A stretch of 64,000 nucleotides of DNA from Melanocharis versteri (Eukaryota > Chordata > Aves > Passeriformes > Melanocharitidae): NCBI GenBank assembly GCA_013397845.1, contig VZTG01002131.1, forward strand, positions 540,833 to 604,832, in the 5' to 3' direction. Under the pieces are notes generated by a model. That model made no database searches. It worked only from the letters and a program-made list of their open reading frames with translations, and was not told the DNA's origin. The position numbers were made by a program, and so were the translations under genes. Positions 34,601-46,449 of this stretch are shown here, piece after piece; the first letter of the stretch is position 1, and every line of letters begins with the position of its first letter.

Positions 34601-34900
34601 CATGCAGGTAATGCTGAATTTATGAAATGTTCTTTATAAATAACTTTAGGAACGGCTTTGGTGATTTGTTCTGTGGTCTAGGGACAAGAATGAGGATTGA
34701 TTGTGTTCTCAGTACAGCTTGTGCTTTTAGCTGCACATGGCCAAACAAACGTGCATTTAAAAAAATATTCCTCTGCCCTTTTAGATGATGTTGCATCTAC
34801 GAGGTATTGCAAATCAGCTGTGCAGTTCTGAGATGTTTCTGTGCCTGTTGTCCAAATACATGGAATTTCCAGCACACCAGCAGCAGCCTTAGCCCCAGTC
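31601..34900. other. mostly unique noncoding sequence
   Basis: About 3.3 kb without a recognisable gene. The first 500 bases are moderately GC-rich and may include part of the LTR U3 region. Around 32520-32600 and 34010-34260 the sequence is AT-rich and single-copy in appearance. Short frames (for example 32612-32878 plus, 33251-33502 plus) have no domains. Confidence 0.45.
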
Positions 34901-35520
34901 ACACGTTAACTATCTTGTGATGCAGGCAGCAACCAAAACCACTTGGCTTGGGGAACGTGAGCCACTCGAGCATCAGCCCTCTGCTGCCTTCTACCACGGC
35001 TCCTCGTCTGCTGGGTCTGGGCAGTGGCTGGCTGAGTCCCAGGGGAGTTCAGACTGGGGGAGAATTTCATGGGTTGGAGGTGGTTCTTGCACCCAGCAGG
35101 GCTGGTCCAGCAGTGGGTAACTCCTGCCACTGCTGTCCCATGGAAGGAGGTGGTTCCTCAGCTGGGGCTGGTGGAGGGGATGCTGTTCGTGGTTTGGGGT
35201 GGCAGCTTTGCCTTCCTGTGGATCTCCTGGGATCCTGCACTGGTGCTCAGCTCTCTGTGGCTCAAAGTGCAAGCCGTGCAGCTGAACTATTTTGGGCTTG
35301 GGCCATCTGGCCTCGATATCCCTTCATTTCTTTGTGGAAGCCAAATGAGTTTGGTCCCCTGGCGGGTGCTGGAGGCCAACAGGAAGCGATAGAGTTGACT
35401 GTGCTGCCAGCAGCTCAGGACACACATTTCAAAGCAAGCCAGTGTTTATCTGCCAGCCCTGATACAATATTTGGAGTTCTATCAGAGTGGCAGAGCACAG
35501 CTTAGATGAGTGAATGCCGC
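34901..35520. other. GC-rich block with overlapping open frames
   Basis: Plus frames 34948-35505 (185 codons) and 35069-35392 and minus frames 34906-35130 and 34991-35272 are all open across the same DNA. Composition, not coding selection, explains this best. The longest product is rich in tryptophan, glycine and serine, with no recognisable domain. Confidence 0.4.
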
Positions 35521-36950
35521 TCTTCTCCCTGGTCTGCAGCTTTCAAGGTTTCTTATCTTCCCCCCTTGCTGCTCTGCGAACACAGCCCTTATCCTCTATT
35601 CCCTTCCCACTCTCCTGGCAGTTCACACGTTCTGCACTCCTGGCTGCCACGGTGTGCCCAGCTCGCTGCTCAGCAGAGCCAGCTCTGTCCCCCAGGCTGG
35701 AGCTTTTCTGATAGCTCAGTCCCACCAGGCTCAGCCAGCCTGCAAGCCCTGCCGGCGTTTGCCATCCTTTCATTCCAGAAAGGACTTCAATCCCTTCAGT
35801 CCCACTAGGTAAAAGCAGATATTGAGTGAACTGAATCATTTTCCTTCTATTTCAGAACTATTAGAGATATTCCCACAGGTGCTGATGGCTGCTTTACAAC
35901 TGCTGGGAGGGATTATAAAAGAAAGGAGTGAATGTTGTTTGTTTTTATGTAAGTTTGACCTATTTATTCTGTATACATCATTTTCTTTCCCATTGATGTT
36001 CAGACCTATAAACAGTGATCCCAGGCACTGACCAATCTTTACAGCTGGTACGGAGCAGGAAGCCTTTGAAAGCTTCAGCTTTTCATCCTGAGCAGGAGCA
36101 ATCATTCTTCTCCTGTTTTTCCTTCCTATTGAAGCCTGAGGTAACTCTTCTGCTGCTGCAGACAGAGCAGACAGCTCAGGGATTTATAATTCCAGTGATT
36201 ATTCCAAAACTTCTAAGTTCTGCTGCTTGTAGAGAAACAAAAGCTGGGCTAACAGTGGATGTATAATACAAAAATGTGCCCTTCCTCTTTTGTTCCCCTT
36301 GGGCTTTGCTCGCAGGAGAACGTGTGGAACTCGCTGAGGCAGAGATCTCTAATCTTACTGAGCAATCACGCTGGTGCTAGAAGGATGTTAATGATGTTTT
36401 ACCACCTAAGAGGGTGATGAAAGGAGAGCATTTGAACACCTGAGCATGTATAATTTAAATGTAATAAAATCACAATATGAGTTCTAAGTAGAAAAATTAG
36501 CATCGCTAATTATTGCTTGCTGATTATTGCTGTAAGCTGTTCCTCAGTCTTTTTTTTTTTGTTTTTTAAATCCATGCTGTTAGTGGATCCAGACACCAGG
36601 ATAAATACCTGACACCACATGTACTTAAATTTCTGGCTGTCTCCGAGTTCAGCTCTGTCTCTGTCAGTGATGTGTGGCACAGTTGGATGCGGGGTCCCTG
36701 AGAGGGAAAGGCTGGGCAGAGCTGGGAATCCCGGAGTGCTCCTTGGGAAGGGAACCAGCCTGCTTCTGTTCATTAGCCTCTCATCAAAAGTGACACGTGG
36801 AATGGGCCAAACCATCTCAATTAGTGCAGGTGGGGTGCGAGATGAGAATGCTCACACATCACGTGCTACTCGTGCACTGTTGAAGACAAAAGTTATTTAT
36901 ACCATGAGTCCAAACCCCTCCTCTGCTGCTGCAGGAAGGCCTCAAGGTTA
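35521..36950. other. unique noncoding sequence
   Basis: No gene or repeat recognised. Three overlapping plus frames at 35506-35812 and a minus frame at 35543-35839 share the same GC-rich sequence and are treated as noncoding. Confidence 0.5.
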
Positions 36951-37140
36951 CTGAGCGCATGTGTGACATAAATGCAGCAGAGCATTTTAATTAGATTCTT
37001 TCACCAGAACTCCTGACCTTCTGTGTAGCACATTAATGTATTTTACTAATTATAAATGCAATTAAAAAGTACTGAAATAAAATTAGGCGGATCTATCTAA
37101 TTTACATTAAGCACTTTCAAATTATGCAGATTTTCAAAGA
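36951..37140. other. AT-rich stretch, candidate conserved noncoding element
   Basis: About 190 bases contain TTTTAATTAGATTC near 36986, CTAATTATAAATGCAATTAA near 37046 and ATTTACATTAAG near 37100, with no simple repeat. It then passes into a T/C-rich run at 37141-37185. The packing of homeodomain-type cores suggests a regulatory element, which cannot be tested here. Confidence 0.25.
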
Positions 37141-40100
37141 CTTTTTTCTTTCTTTCTGTCTTTTTTTTTTTCTCCCCCCTTACAATGTGTGTTTCAGGAA
37201 AAAATTGTCTGCATTAAAACAGCTGGAAAACAACCTTGTAGCAAAACAAATTTCTTTCCTGTGATTATTCACAGTATGTGAGTTAATTTTGCAGGCAGTA
37301 ATATGCTTAGCTGTCGTTAGGGCAGTGACTCACACAATAGAACCCATATGTGCACAGGGTGCAGAGCTGGCTCCTCTGCTGGCTGGGTCCTTCTCCAGTT
37401 TTTTCTCTTGGGAATCAGGTTCAGAGGGTAACTAGGAAAAAATACTGATATAATGGTCAAAAATAGAGATTTATAAACAACAAAGAGACAACAAAACCCA
37501 TGTGTGAATAACACAGGCGAAACATCTGGTGTGCTCAGTCATTAAACCAGGCTGGCTGTTATCTCTGCTGCCTCCATATTTTGGTAGTACTCTCATAGAA
37601 TTTGAGAGTTTTAGACATGAAAGTAGAAAAATAACAACATTTCATTATTATTTTTGTCAAGTATCTAAATGGCAGCAGGCGCTGAGCTGCAAACAGAACA
37701 CAATCCTTACCCTGGAGAGCTTCTGATCTAATTTTAGATGGGCTGCAGAAACAGAGGCAGCTCTAAGTACTGAACATAGATAGAACCAAGCTTAAAGGAG
37801 GGAAATTTGTACAGCTACCCAGGCATTTTAGTTCATGTTGTTTGTTCTTAAACCCTTTCCATAGTAAAAGATTAATTTCTAACACGTGTGTGTTTTTTAA
37901 TGAAAATTCTCTAGTTTTTTCACTCAAATAAGAAGTGAAAGTACCTCATTTTTTGGTCCGGTTTTATCCCTTCCCTAAAGAAGTAATGGAAAAGTGTAGT
38001 GGCGAGCAGAGGAAGAAGAACTGAAATATGAAGAGATTAGGGTAAATGAACCAATTCAGTGTTCCTCTAATGCCAAATGTCATGCATTAGGACCACACTA
38101 TTTTCCTGCTATTTTTTTTTCTGTGTGTTTATTGAGTTTTGAGTCTCTCACACCCGGCATTGGAAGTAGAAAATCAAGAATGCAGCTTTGCTCATTAGGG
38201 GTGCTCATTTTTTAACCTTCTGTAAGGTGGTACCACAGGGAGCACTGGGATGGGGCTTCCTCAGTGATTACCTGTTAGATCTGAGAGAGACTGAGAATTC
38301 ACAGGGAGAGGGAGGCACGTGAACGAGTTTGCTGATGAAATTAGAAATGTAAGAATTCCCCCCTTATCCCAGAGATCTTACTGCTGGACAGATCCGGAGT
38401 TCCCTCCCACTTTTGTGTGCACAGCAGGCACTGTGCTGCATGAGCCAGGTGAGTTCTTGTGGCCTTTGCCTTGGAGCAGAGTGCCCCTTCTTGTCTCTTG
38501 CCATGAGAGGAACGTGGTGATTTCCAAGTGGAATTTTGGTCCCTAAAATTCTGAGCTTCTCCCCTCGGTATAGCATCATAGGCAGAGCATTAACTTTGCA
38601 TCTAACAGCTCTTTGGAAGTCGAGTAAACACTCCAGCTCAGGGAGCTGCACGATTTAAATGCAGGTGTTTTCATTGATGCCCATGGTATAAATCAAGGTT
38701 TCTGCACGGGAAAGTGGAGGCAGGAATGGCTCCAACTTTAAATCCCCCTCTGGAAGATGTGTGCTGTGCACTGAGACAACGGGCATGTGGGGATGGGAGC
38801 TCGTGCCCCTCTCAGGAAGGACTGTGTTTTGGGGAAAGCAGCTCCTGTTCCAGAGCACGGCCACTGCAAGGCCTTGACACAACAGCCACTCACCAGGAAC
38901 CAGCAAACACTGCTGTGTGCAACAGCAGGGGCTCCCTGGAAAGAAATGTGCCAGCAGATCCCAAACCCTGCTTAGTTCAGATCGACCTTTAGGCTGGAAG
39001 TGCCTCTTAACTTGGAATCAGCCACTCCTCTCAGCAGAACCCCATTCTCAGGTAAAAATATCACACCATGGACAGGAGAAGCAATGCCCAGGCCATCCTC
39101 AGCCCATGGCTACTGCCAGCCAGTGATTACCTACAGAAATATTCACTGCTACCACTCTTCTGTTTGAAACATTAGCACAGGACAGCGTTTTGGTGCCCTT
39201 TTGGCACAGGTTTATCAATGGAAGCAGGAATTCCTGGGGGTTTTTGCAAATTCAGTGTGTAGAAAATGTTCAGGCAAGGACCTGGAATATTTGAAATGTT
39301 TTGCTTTGAGCATTCCCCTTCCCTAACCCAAAATATATGTAGTGACACATCAGAGTTATAAACCAAAAACTTTGGAAATTTATATATTCCCATAAAAAAT
39401 ACACATTGTTGTACAATCAAAATTTAAGTGAAAGCTTTTCTCATATTTTAACCATGCTGGGCTCTGCTGTCAGATGTGATTGTTTGGTACAAGCAGTCCA
39501 GCAATGAATTATCAATAGGGTTTGCATGGTTCTCACTTTATTTTTTAAAGTTTATTTTAACATTTGACTGTGCATAGTTCAGAGCATGGCTATTTTAATG
39601 TGGCATTTGGCAAGGGTGAGATTTAATTGTTCCATCAAGGGTGAATTCAGAGTAGAACTCCAGACTGGCACAGCCTGGGTAGGAGCCCCCAGCTGCCCTC
39701 CATGGCCAAGCTGTGGTGGTGTCTGCCAGCACTTCTGATTAGGAAATTAAATCCTGCCAAAGTGCTGTGTTTGACTATTGGTGTGCTCTGCTGGCATGAG
39801 ATGGATTTAGGCATTGGGTTCAGTCCTCTGCTGAACAGAAATCTCTTTAACTGTGAAATTCTTCATGGGAAAAGAGATTAATCACATTTTAATATTAGGG
39901 GAAGCAAAGTTTAAACTATTTATTCGAGTGTGTGGCTGAAAAAATTTAGTAAGAATAGGTTATGTAATATTGCCCTCTTTTAATTATGTTTTGCTTAGAT
40001 GTAATCATTCTTGTTCTTCATTTTTGTTAAACTTTACCATAGGGCCTCATCTGAAAAATGGTTTGGGGTTTTTTTCAACTCATGAGGATGTTTGCAAAAG

Positions 40101-40510
40101 AGTATTTGTAAGATGGGAGTTTGTAAGACTTTGAAAGCCTACTTTTCTTCTGGAAATCTGGGTCACTGTGCAAGGAGGATGGACAGGAGTCATGTGTGCC
40201 AAATTACACTAACAAAGAGCCAGGAAGGAAAAAAGATGAGATTTAAATAACCTACCTAAAGTATTTAAAAGCCAATTATCTGTTTTCTATTTGAAATGTC
40301 ATGTGCAAAGGCTTGTAAGGCACCTGAGAGCGAGCTGGACTTCGCAGGCTCTGCAGTGAAATATGACAGGCAAAGTGCTCTGGGTAATAACTCAGCCTGG
40401 GTAATAGAGTCTTTCACTGAGAGGGCGAGCATGCTGCCTGAGACACTGGGGTTATCCTCCTGGGCAGCTCAAAAAAGAGATGTGGGCTCATTAACTGCTG
40501 CTTGCTGGGG
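37141..40510. other. unique noncoding sequence
   Basis: About 3.4 kb without a recognisable gene. A GAGTTTGCTGATGA string near 38325 recalls a phrase in CR1 reverse transcriptase but its surroundings do not match. Small frames at 38319-39126 overlap on both strands. No tandem array before 40511. Confidence 0.5.
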
Positions 40511-41001
40511 GAGCTGGGTGGTATGAGTGTGACAGAAGGGACTTGGTGTGAGTCTGACAGGGGAGCTGGGTGGTGTGAGTGTGATGGGATTCGGATGGTG
40601 TGAGTGTGACAGGGGAGCTGGGTGGTGTGAGTGTGACAGCNCCTTGCAGTGAGGGGAGCTGGGTGGTGTGAGTGTGATGGGATTCGGATGGTGTGAGTGT
40701 GACAGGAGAGCTGGGTGGTGTGAGTGTGATGGGATTCGGATGGTGTGAGTGTGACAGGAGAGCTGGGTGGTGTGAGTGTGATGGGATTCGGATGGTGTGA
40801 GTGTGACAGGAGAGCTGGGTGGTGTGAGTGTGATGGGATTCGGATGGTGTGAGTGTGACAGGAGAGCTGGGTGGTGTGAGTGTGATGGGATTCGGATGGT
40901 GTGAGTGTGACAGGAGAGCTGGGTGGTGTGAGTGTGACGGGATCTGGGTGGTGTGAGTGTGACAGCCCTGCAGTGAGGGGAGCTGGCTGGTGTGAGTGTG
41001 A
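40511..41001. repeat. higher-order minisatellite, 26-base subunits in 52-base units
   Basis: Two related 26-base subunits alternate: GAGCTGGGTGGTGTGAGTGTG plus a short tail, and GATTCGGATGGTGTGAGTGTG plus a short tail. Together they form a 52-base unit. Near-identical units start at 40656, 40708, 40760, 40812 and 40864. Flanking copies are more diverged and include a CCCTGCAGTGAGG insertion. A single N is at 40641. The 204- and 193-codon minus frames (40414-41072) read the array as histidine/threonine/proline repeats such as SHHTHTTQLSCHTHT and are by-products. Confidence 0.95.
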
Positions 41002-42890
41002 GCTGTGCAGTGACAGCTGCACTGACACTGGGGAGGTTCTGAACCCCGGGGATCCGGCAGCGAATTACACAAGTCAGTTCATTTAAGTGCCAGCAATTTA
41101 CCCACGCTGAAGGCGTGGCCCGTTGTGTCCTCCTGCCGCTCTGGCGGTGGATCCAGGTGTGTGATTCAGAACATGAGAACGCTCATTACAGCTGATGCCT
41201 TGTGCTCAAAGCCACGAGCTCGAAGTCGGGCAGGTGTTTGAGTGCCTGGTGGCACCAGCAGCAGATCACCCGCCGAGGGGTCCTGACAGCGAGGGCTGGG
41301 AAAGGCCTCTGCGTTTCCTGGGAGCCCTCTCCTCCTGGCCAGCACGTGGCCAGCTGGATGGACTGCTGTGGGCAGGATTTCCTTCTGCCTCAAGCTTGCT
41401 TCATGGCTGTAAGAATAAGGAGAGAAGTATTGAATTGTTTCCTAAATGACAACCTTTCTTACTGAATATGATTTGTTTTGATCCAAAGCAGAGGTCTGAA
41501 ATTCTCTTCCATACCCTGCCTTGGAGTCTCAGTGAGACCTTTCACAGGTGATATCATCTTCCAGCTCATGTAATCCCATGGGTATAATGTTTATAGATAT
41601 TTTTTTTAAGAAAGACAGAGCTAACATTTTAATTTTGTCACTATATATACAAGGATATATGGTGCCCTGAGTCCCAGGATATATTTTTCCTCTCTCTGTG
41701 TGCTTTTAAAAGCAGAGCCCAGATTGCAGTGCTCTGTGTGCCAGGCAGTCTCAGCCAAGGCACATCCCAAGACTCACAAAAATCCATGTATTCCTGTGAG
41801 GATGGACTTGGCCCACCTGAACCCCATTTATCTGTAGTGCTCCTGCTGGGAGAAGCCAAACCAACTCGTTTGGTGTGTCCTTAGGAGCTGCAGCCAACAA
41901 ACCCCAGCACCTGCAGGGTCTGCTGAGCTGTGGGGCTCGGGCACCTTCCACCTGGAGCTTGCCAACAAAACAAACGACCGACAACTCCTCTCTCCAAATG
42001 TGGAATTTTACAAAGAGTTAATCTTGCACATGATTTTCACATTATCTTTCATCAGTTATACCTTGCTGCATTCCGTGTCTCCTGCCTTTACAAGCCCAGC
42101 TGAGGATAAAGATGAGGTGTTTGTCTTTAGGAAAACATCAAAAAAAAAATCTCCAGCTCTTCCTTGCTCACTAATCGAAGCGGAATTCAGCCTCTCATTT
42201 CTGTGACAGCCTCACTTTGCCAGACACAGACACTTAGCAGGTGTTTTCATCATGACATTAATAATAAGAATTGACACGTTCTAAATGAGGAATCCCTTGT
42301 TGTGCCTGGTAGCACTGATGGATATTTGGGGAAATTGACAGCTCCTGAAAAATGTTTTTGCCATGACCAGCACTTCTCTGACAGATTTTTAATGGCTCTC
42401 ACAGAACCCTCACTAACTTGAACACTCTTGCAGATGAAGTGGAAAGTGGTGAAATGTGCTGCTTTAACACTTTTGAAAGTTAGTGAAGAAACCCGGAACA
42501 ACTCTGAGATTTGCTTCTAAATCACAATCCTTTTTTTTTTTTTTCCCTCTGAAAATATTTTTTCTCTCTCAGTCCTCAGAGATTGGAATGGATTAGCTGA
42601 GGGGACAAGCATTTGTTATGGTACACCAGGACCCAGCTCTATAACCCCCATTAACCTTAATGGGAGCCACAAAGCTCATCCTCCTCATTGAGATGGAAAT
42701 ATCCCCCTGCTCGTCAGGCATCAATTGCACTCTGGGTTACCTGGTTTCAGTGGCTCGTTCAATATGGGACTCGGTGTCTTGACCTTGTGAGCCTCGGACT
42801 ACAGGAAAGGGAGGACAGATAAAACGGGACCGTGAGAGCAGGGATCAAATAAAACTGTAAGCCAAAAAAAAGAAAAAGGGAGAGAAAACG
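41002..42890. other. noncoding sequence, GC-rich at its start
   Basis: The part at 41040-41380 is GC-rich with some CpG and carries short overlapping frames on both strands. The rest is unique. A run of 14 T lies at 42531-42544. No gene or element recognised. Confidence 0.5.
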
Positions 42891-43420
42891 TTCTAAACGT
42901 TGTTATGTAACTCATGTTAGAAGTTCCAGTGAAATGTAATTGCAATTAAATCACCAGCACCCTTTGCAGTTCAATGTGATACTGCAGAAAATCAATACAA
43001 AGATAACAGTGCATCGTGTGCAGGTGCTTCTGAGAATTCTCACATCGAAAATAATTTTACAGGAACAATGAGTTAACTCTTCTCTTTTTTTAAAACTTCC
43101 CTATAAAGAGCAGAGCAAGATAGTGATCTTTGTAGGTTCTTATTTTTGGCTCCTCCCCCCAAGTTAATCATTGCATCCATAAACCTGAGCTACTCAGGGT
43201 GGCCTTATCAGGAAAGCCTAAGTGGGAGAGATGCTCATCTCTTTTTGAAAGTCAATTAAGCTTATGTGCCTAAATCCAGTGTTTATGTTTGAATCCCTGT
43301 TGATGGCTTTATTGAAAAAGATCTCCAGTTGCCTTTTTAAGTGATAGGAGGATTATGACTAAGTATAGCAAAAGCTCAGTTCTATGCTGACATCTCTTAT
43401 CTCTCACTGATGAAAATAAC
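42891..43420. other. AT-rich stretch, candidate conserved noncoding element
   Basis: Sequence free of simple repeats contains TGTAATTGCAATTAAATC near 42937, AGTTAATCATTGC near 43161, GTCAATTAAGC near 43250 and several GATA-like cores. It resembles a cluster of homeodomain sites. It is offered only as a candidate. Confidence 0.2.
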
Positions 43421-44084
43421 ATGCATCCTGTGCCTCAGAAGATTTCTATAATTAAGGAAGGGGACCAGAGAGGACCTGGCAAAGTTGTGGAAGGAATGAG
43501 TTTATGGGGGAAAATTGTTCACGTTTTTATTTATGATTTCAGGCTGCCCAGTGCAGATAACAAAAGACACGGAGGCTAAACTTTGAATAAATATTGTGCT
43601 GCCATGGGTGTGATTTCCAATATTGCAATCTCCTTCATTAATGCTCAGTAAGAACCCCTGCCCTCAGGTAGAATGCAGCAATCTCAAAGCTAACACAGGA
43701 CAAGCAGTACTGGTTTCCAAACATCTCTCAGAGCCAGAAAATTACAACAGAACTACAGACAGAATTCAGGAAAACTGTTTCCAATAGTTTATTTTTCATG
43801 CCTGGGAATAATCAGTTTTTTTGGCTAATCATGACTCTCTCATCGTAAGTCTTGGCAATTCTAAGCACGCAACAACACCACTCAGGAGACAGTTTTTGTC
43901 TACTGCTTCCACAAATAATTCCTACTGTTTCCAGCACTAGGGCATTGTATTCAGGGACTGCATGGGTAAGAACAGAGTTGTCCTGACCTCTAAATTAAAG
44001 GTAACAGTGACATTCAGGAGAAAAATGGAACTCCACGATATTGGCCAAATTGTCTTTTTCCAGCTCAATAGAGGTTTGAGGTAA
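43421..44084. other. unique noncoding sequence
   Basis: Nothing recognised between the AT-rich candidate and the A-rich microsatellite. Confidence 0.5.
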
Positions 44085-44160
44085 AAAGCAACAAACAAAC
44101 AAACAAACAAACAATCAAAAACAACAGAAAAAACAAAACAAAAACCCAATCAAAACACAC
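44085..44160. repeat. (CAAA)n microsatellite with A-rich continuation
   Basis: Five or six CAAA units (about 44090-44113) run into a degenerate CAAAA-rich tract to about 44156. The opposite strand accounts for the phenylalanine- and valine-rich minus frame 43937-44149, which is not a gene. Confidence 0.9.
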
Positions 44161-44590
44161 TTCCCCAAACCTCTGTGCTTTGTTTTTGGTTTTGGGCATC
44201 TTTTAGGTTTCTTAAATGACAGCTATTATGATGTATGACTCAATCTGGGCATATTTTTCAATTATATGAGTACCTAATATGTAAGAAAGTGAGTTGTCAG
44301 TTTGGCCAGGCATGGACCAGCACTAATCTCTTAAATGCTGAGACTGAGATTTCATGAAAGGGCAACTGTTCCTCGGAAGGTGAGTCCAGAGGTGCCCCTG
44401 GGAGCCCTACAGCTCGTGCCTCCTCCAGAAGGGCCCTTGTGATGTTGTACAGCAGCCTCGAGCCCCTGCACTGGAATCTCCAGTTGTGCATTCCAACAAG
44501 AAGGCTTCGATTGGAGTTGTGTGCTGTAGGTTATGGCAGCACTTCACAGCGCTTGTGCTGAGATTGTCTCACCTTCCAGGCAGTTTCCAG
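44161..44590. other. unique noncoding sequence
   Basis: No gene or element recognised. Confidence 0.5.
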
Positions 44591-44597
44591 CAGTTTC

Positions 44598-44629
44598 CCA
44601 TTCCCAGTTATCCCATTCCCAGTTATCCC
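44598..44629. repeat. 16-base direct repeat, two copies
   Basis: CATTCCCAGTTATCCC occurs twice in tandem, preceded by two related CAGTTTCC units. It lies in a GC-rich patch where plus frames 44486-44869 and 44533-44952 and minus frame 44544-44795 all overlap without recognisable domains. Confidence 0.9.
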
Positions 44630-46337
44630 AGCTTCTCCTCCTCGCTGCGAACACAGACCAGAGCCTGTGGAAGACCTCGACACCACTGCAGTTTATCAGG
44701 CTCCACTCAGGGCACTGCTGGGGTGGTTCCTCCGGGATCAGCTCCTCTTCACAGTTATGCAAACAGCTCCCTGGCTTTGGCCTGGCTGCAAACAAACCCT
44801 TTACTGATGGATGCTGGGCAGAGGGTGACCTGCCTCAGCTCCACGTGCCAGGGTCACACATCTCACTGACAGTGACCCCTCAGCCCAGGCTCCTCAGAAA
44901 CCCCGGGGCAGAGGTCAGCAACCAGAGGCTGCTGGAGGAATTTGGGGTTTAGACAGGCAGGTGAACATCCTCTCTCTGAGCAGACTGCAAAGGGAGCGTC
45001 ACGGCGCTGTGGAGTTGGGTCGCTGCTGCAGGCACCACTGCAGGGCCCAAATTACACAGAGAGGTTTCCAGGATCTGGGCTTTTCCACCCTGAAGTAGCC
45101 AGGGCTTTTCTACGAGCTCTGAAGGCTGGTTGTTCTATTTTAAAACTGCACTAGAAGTGCCAGTTGCTGGTGTGTAATCACATCTGAATGCCTAAATTTC
45201 CACTCCAGCTGTGGTATCTTGGGATCTTATTTGGAAGTGGGGATTCTAGTTCTAATAAATCCTCCTGTGGATGGTCGCTGGGATTTTATTTTACTGAGAA
45301 ATGGAATATAGAAATACGTGAAGAAAGGCATTTTCTGATACTTTTAGTTCCCCTTCAGAATGTTTTCCAGTGCTCTGTTTACCGTGGCTGGTTTGTGCTT
45401 TTCCTCCAGTTATAAATAACTGCTAAAGACTGATGTGTTTACTTTGTTTAACCATGGCCATGATGGGTCGAGGACACATTAAATCATCCTCAGGCTCTTA
45501 TTTGCAGCCAATCCTGAAATAACCAGAGTAGTGACATAAAATTACTTCATACTGCAGAGATTTTTATATTGGCTTAAGCCTCTGAAATCTCCAGTGTTTT
45601 ACAGCAGCACACTTTAATGGTGAAACAGTGGCAGCAAAGATGAAAGTCCATGTGGAATTGTCTAACAAACAACTCAAGGTTTGTTTAAGTTGCAAAGATA
45701 TGAATAAGGGATATTATTTTCTTCAGAGGTTTTCCTTGATGAGTTTACGGATCTTGATGTTGTTTATTCAGACTTAAAGTTTCTTCATATTTTAGAAATA
45801 GGGATGAAGAACAGGGACACTCTTATCCTCGTGAGATTAAAAGGGGAAGATGTTCTTTCATGACAATTTCTACAAATGCAGCCTCTGTGTGTGCACGTTT
45901 GTGCTTCTGCTCTGAAAACACCATTTGCAGGTGCTACTGTTACTTTAATAGTTTGATCTGCTTTTGGTTTGGAGTTACCTGCAAGCAAACTCCTCTGTTC
46001 GTAATTGTCTGCTGTCATCAAAAAGGGGAGTGACTGTGAAAATCAAACTTGTGCTATTATATGTGGTACACACAAAATTAATTCATCTCCTTTCCGCTGT
46101 CAGTTGTACATCAGCCCAGTATCTGCAGCTTCTGCTACTAATATATGAGTAAGATTGTATCACTGGTTATTGTCTGTAATTAGCAATGCCTTAACGACGT
46201 GTGGCTGGGAATTGTATCTCTATTTGTTTGTATTAGAAAATGAATGGCACTCAAATTGTGTTCCAGGACTGCTTGGTGCTTGCTCTGAAGGTATTTACAG
46301 AAATCAGCTTTCAGTTCTCACTTCTCTTCTTTCTCAG
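44630..46337. other. unique noncoding sequence
   Basis: No gene recognised. The sequence is GC-richer to about 45150 and AT-rich after that. A pyrimidine-rich stretch (CACTTCTCTTCTTTCTCAG) ends at 46337. Confidence 0.5.
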
Positions 46338-46449
46338 ATGTCTGAGAAACAAGATAGGCTTTCTCCTGAGGGTTAAAAATTCTGACTTCAACGATATCCT
46401 GCTTGAGAATGAACTGCAGAGGCTGGCACCATTTCTGGAACACCATCAG
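46338..46449 (+). other. exon-like segment, unrecognised
   Basis: A strong acceptor-like tract ending in TTTCTCAG (46337) is followed by 112 bases that stay open in one frame. They end at CAG/GTGACA, a good donor match, at 46450. The 37-codon peptide has protein-like composition (for example KNSDFNDILLENELQRLAPF). The frame continues only 10 codons beyond the donor to a stop. No protein is recognised, and no neighbouring exon could be tied to it. Chance is quite possible. Confidence 0.2.

Noticed and set aside
34948..35505. 185-codon plus frame
   Set aside because: GC-rich patch with several overlapping frames on both strands; composition explains it.
38319..38345. Phrase resembling CR1 reverse transcriptase (GAGTTTGCTGATGA)
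   Set aside because: Flanking sequence does not continue the match, so a CR1 coding fragment is not supported.
40414..41072. Minus frames of 193-204 codons rich in His, Thr and Pro
   Set aside because: They are translations of the 52-base minisatellite in more than one frame, with no flanking gene signals.
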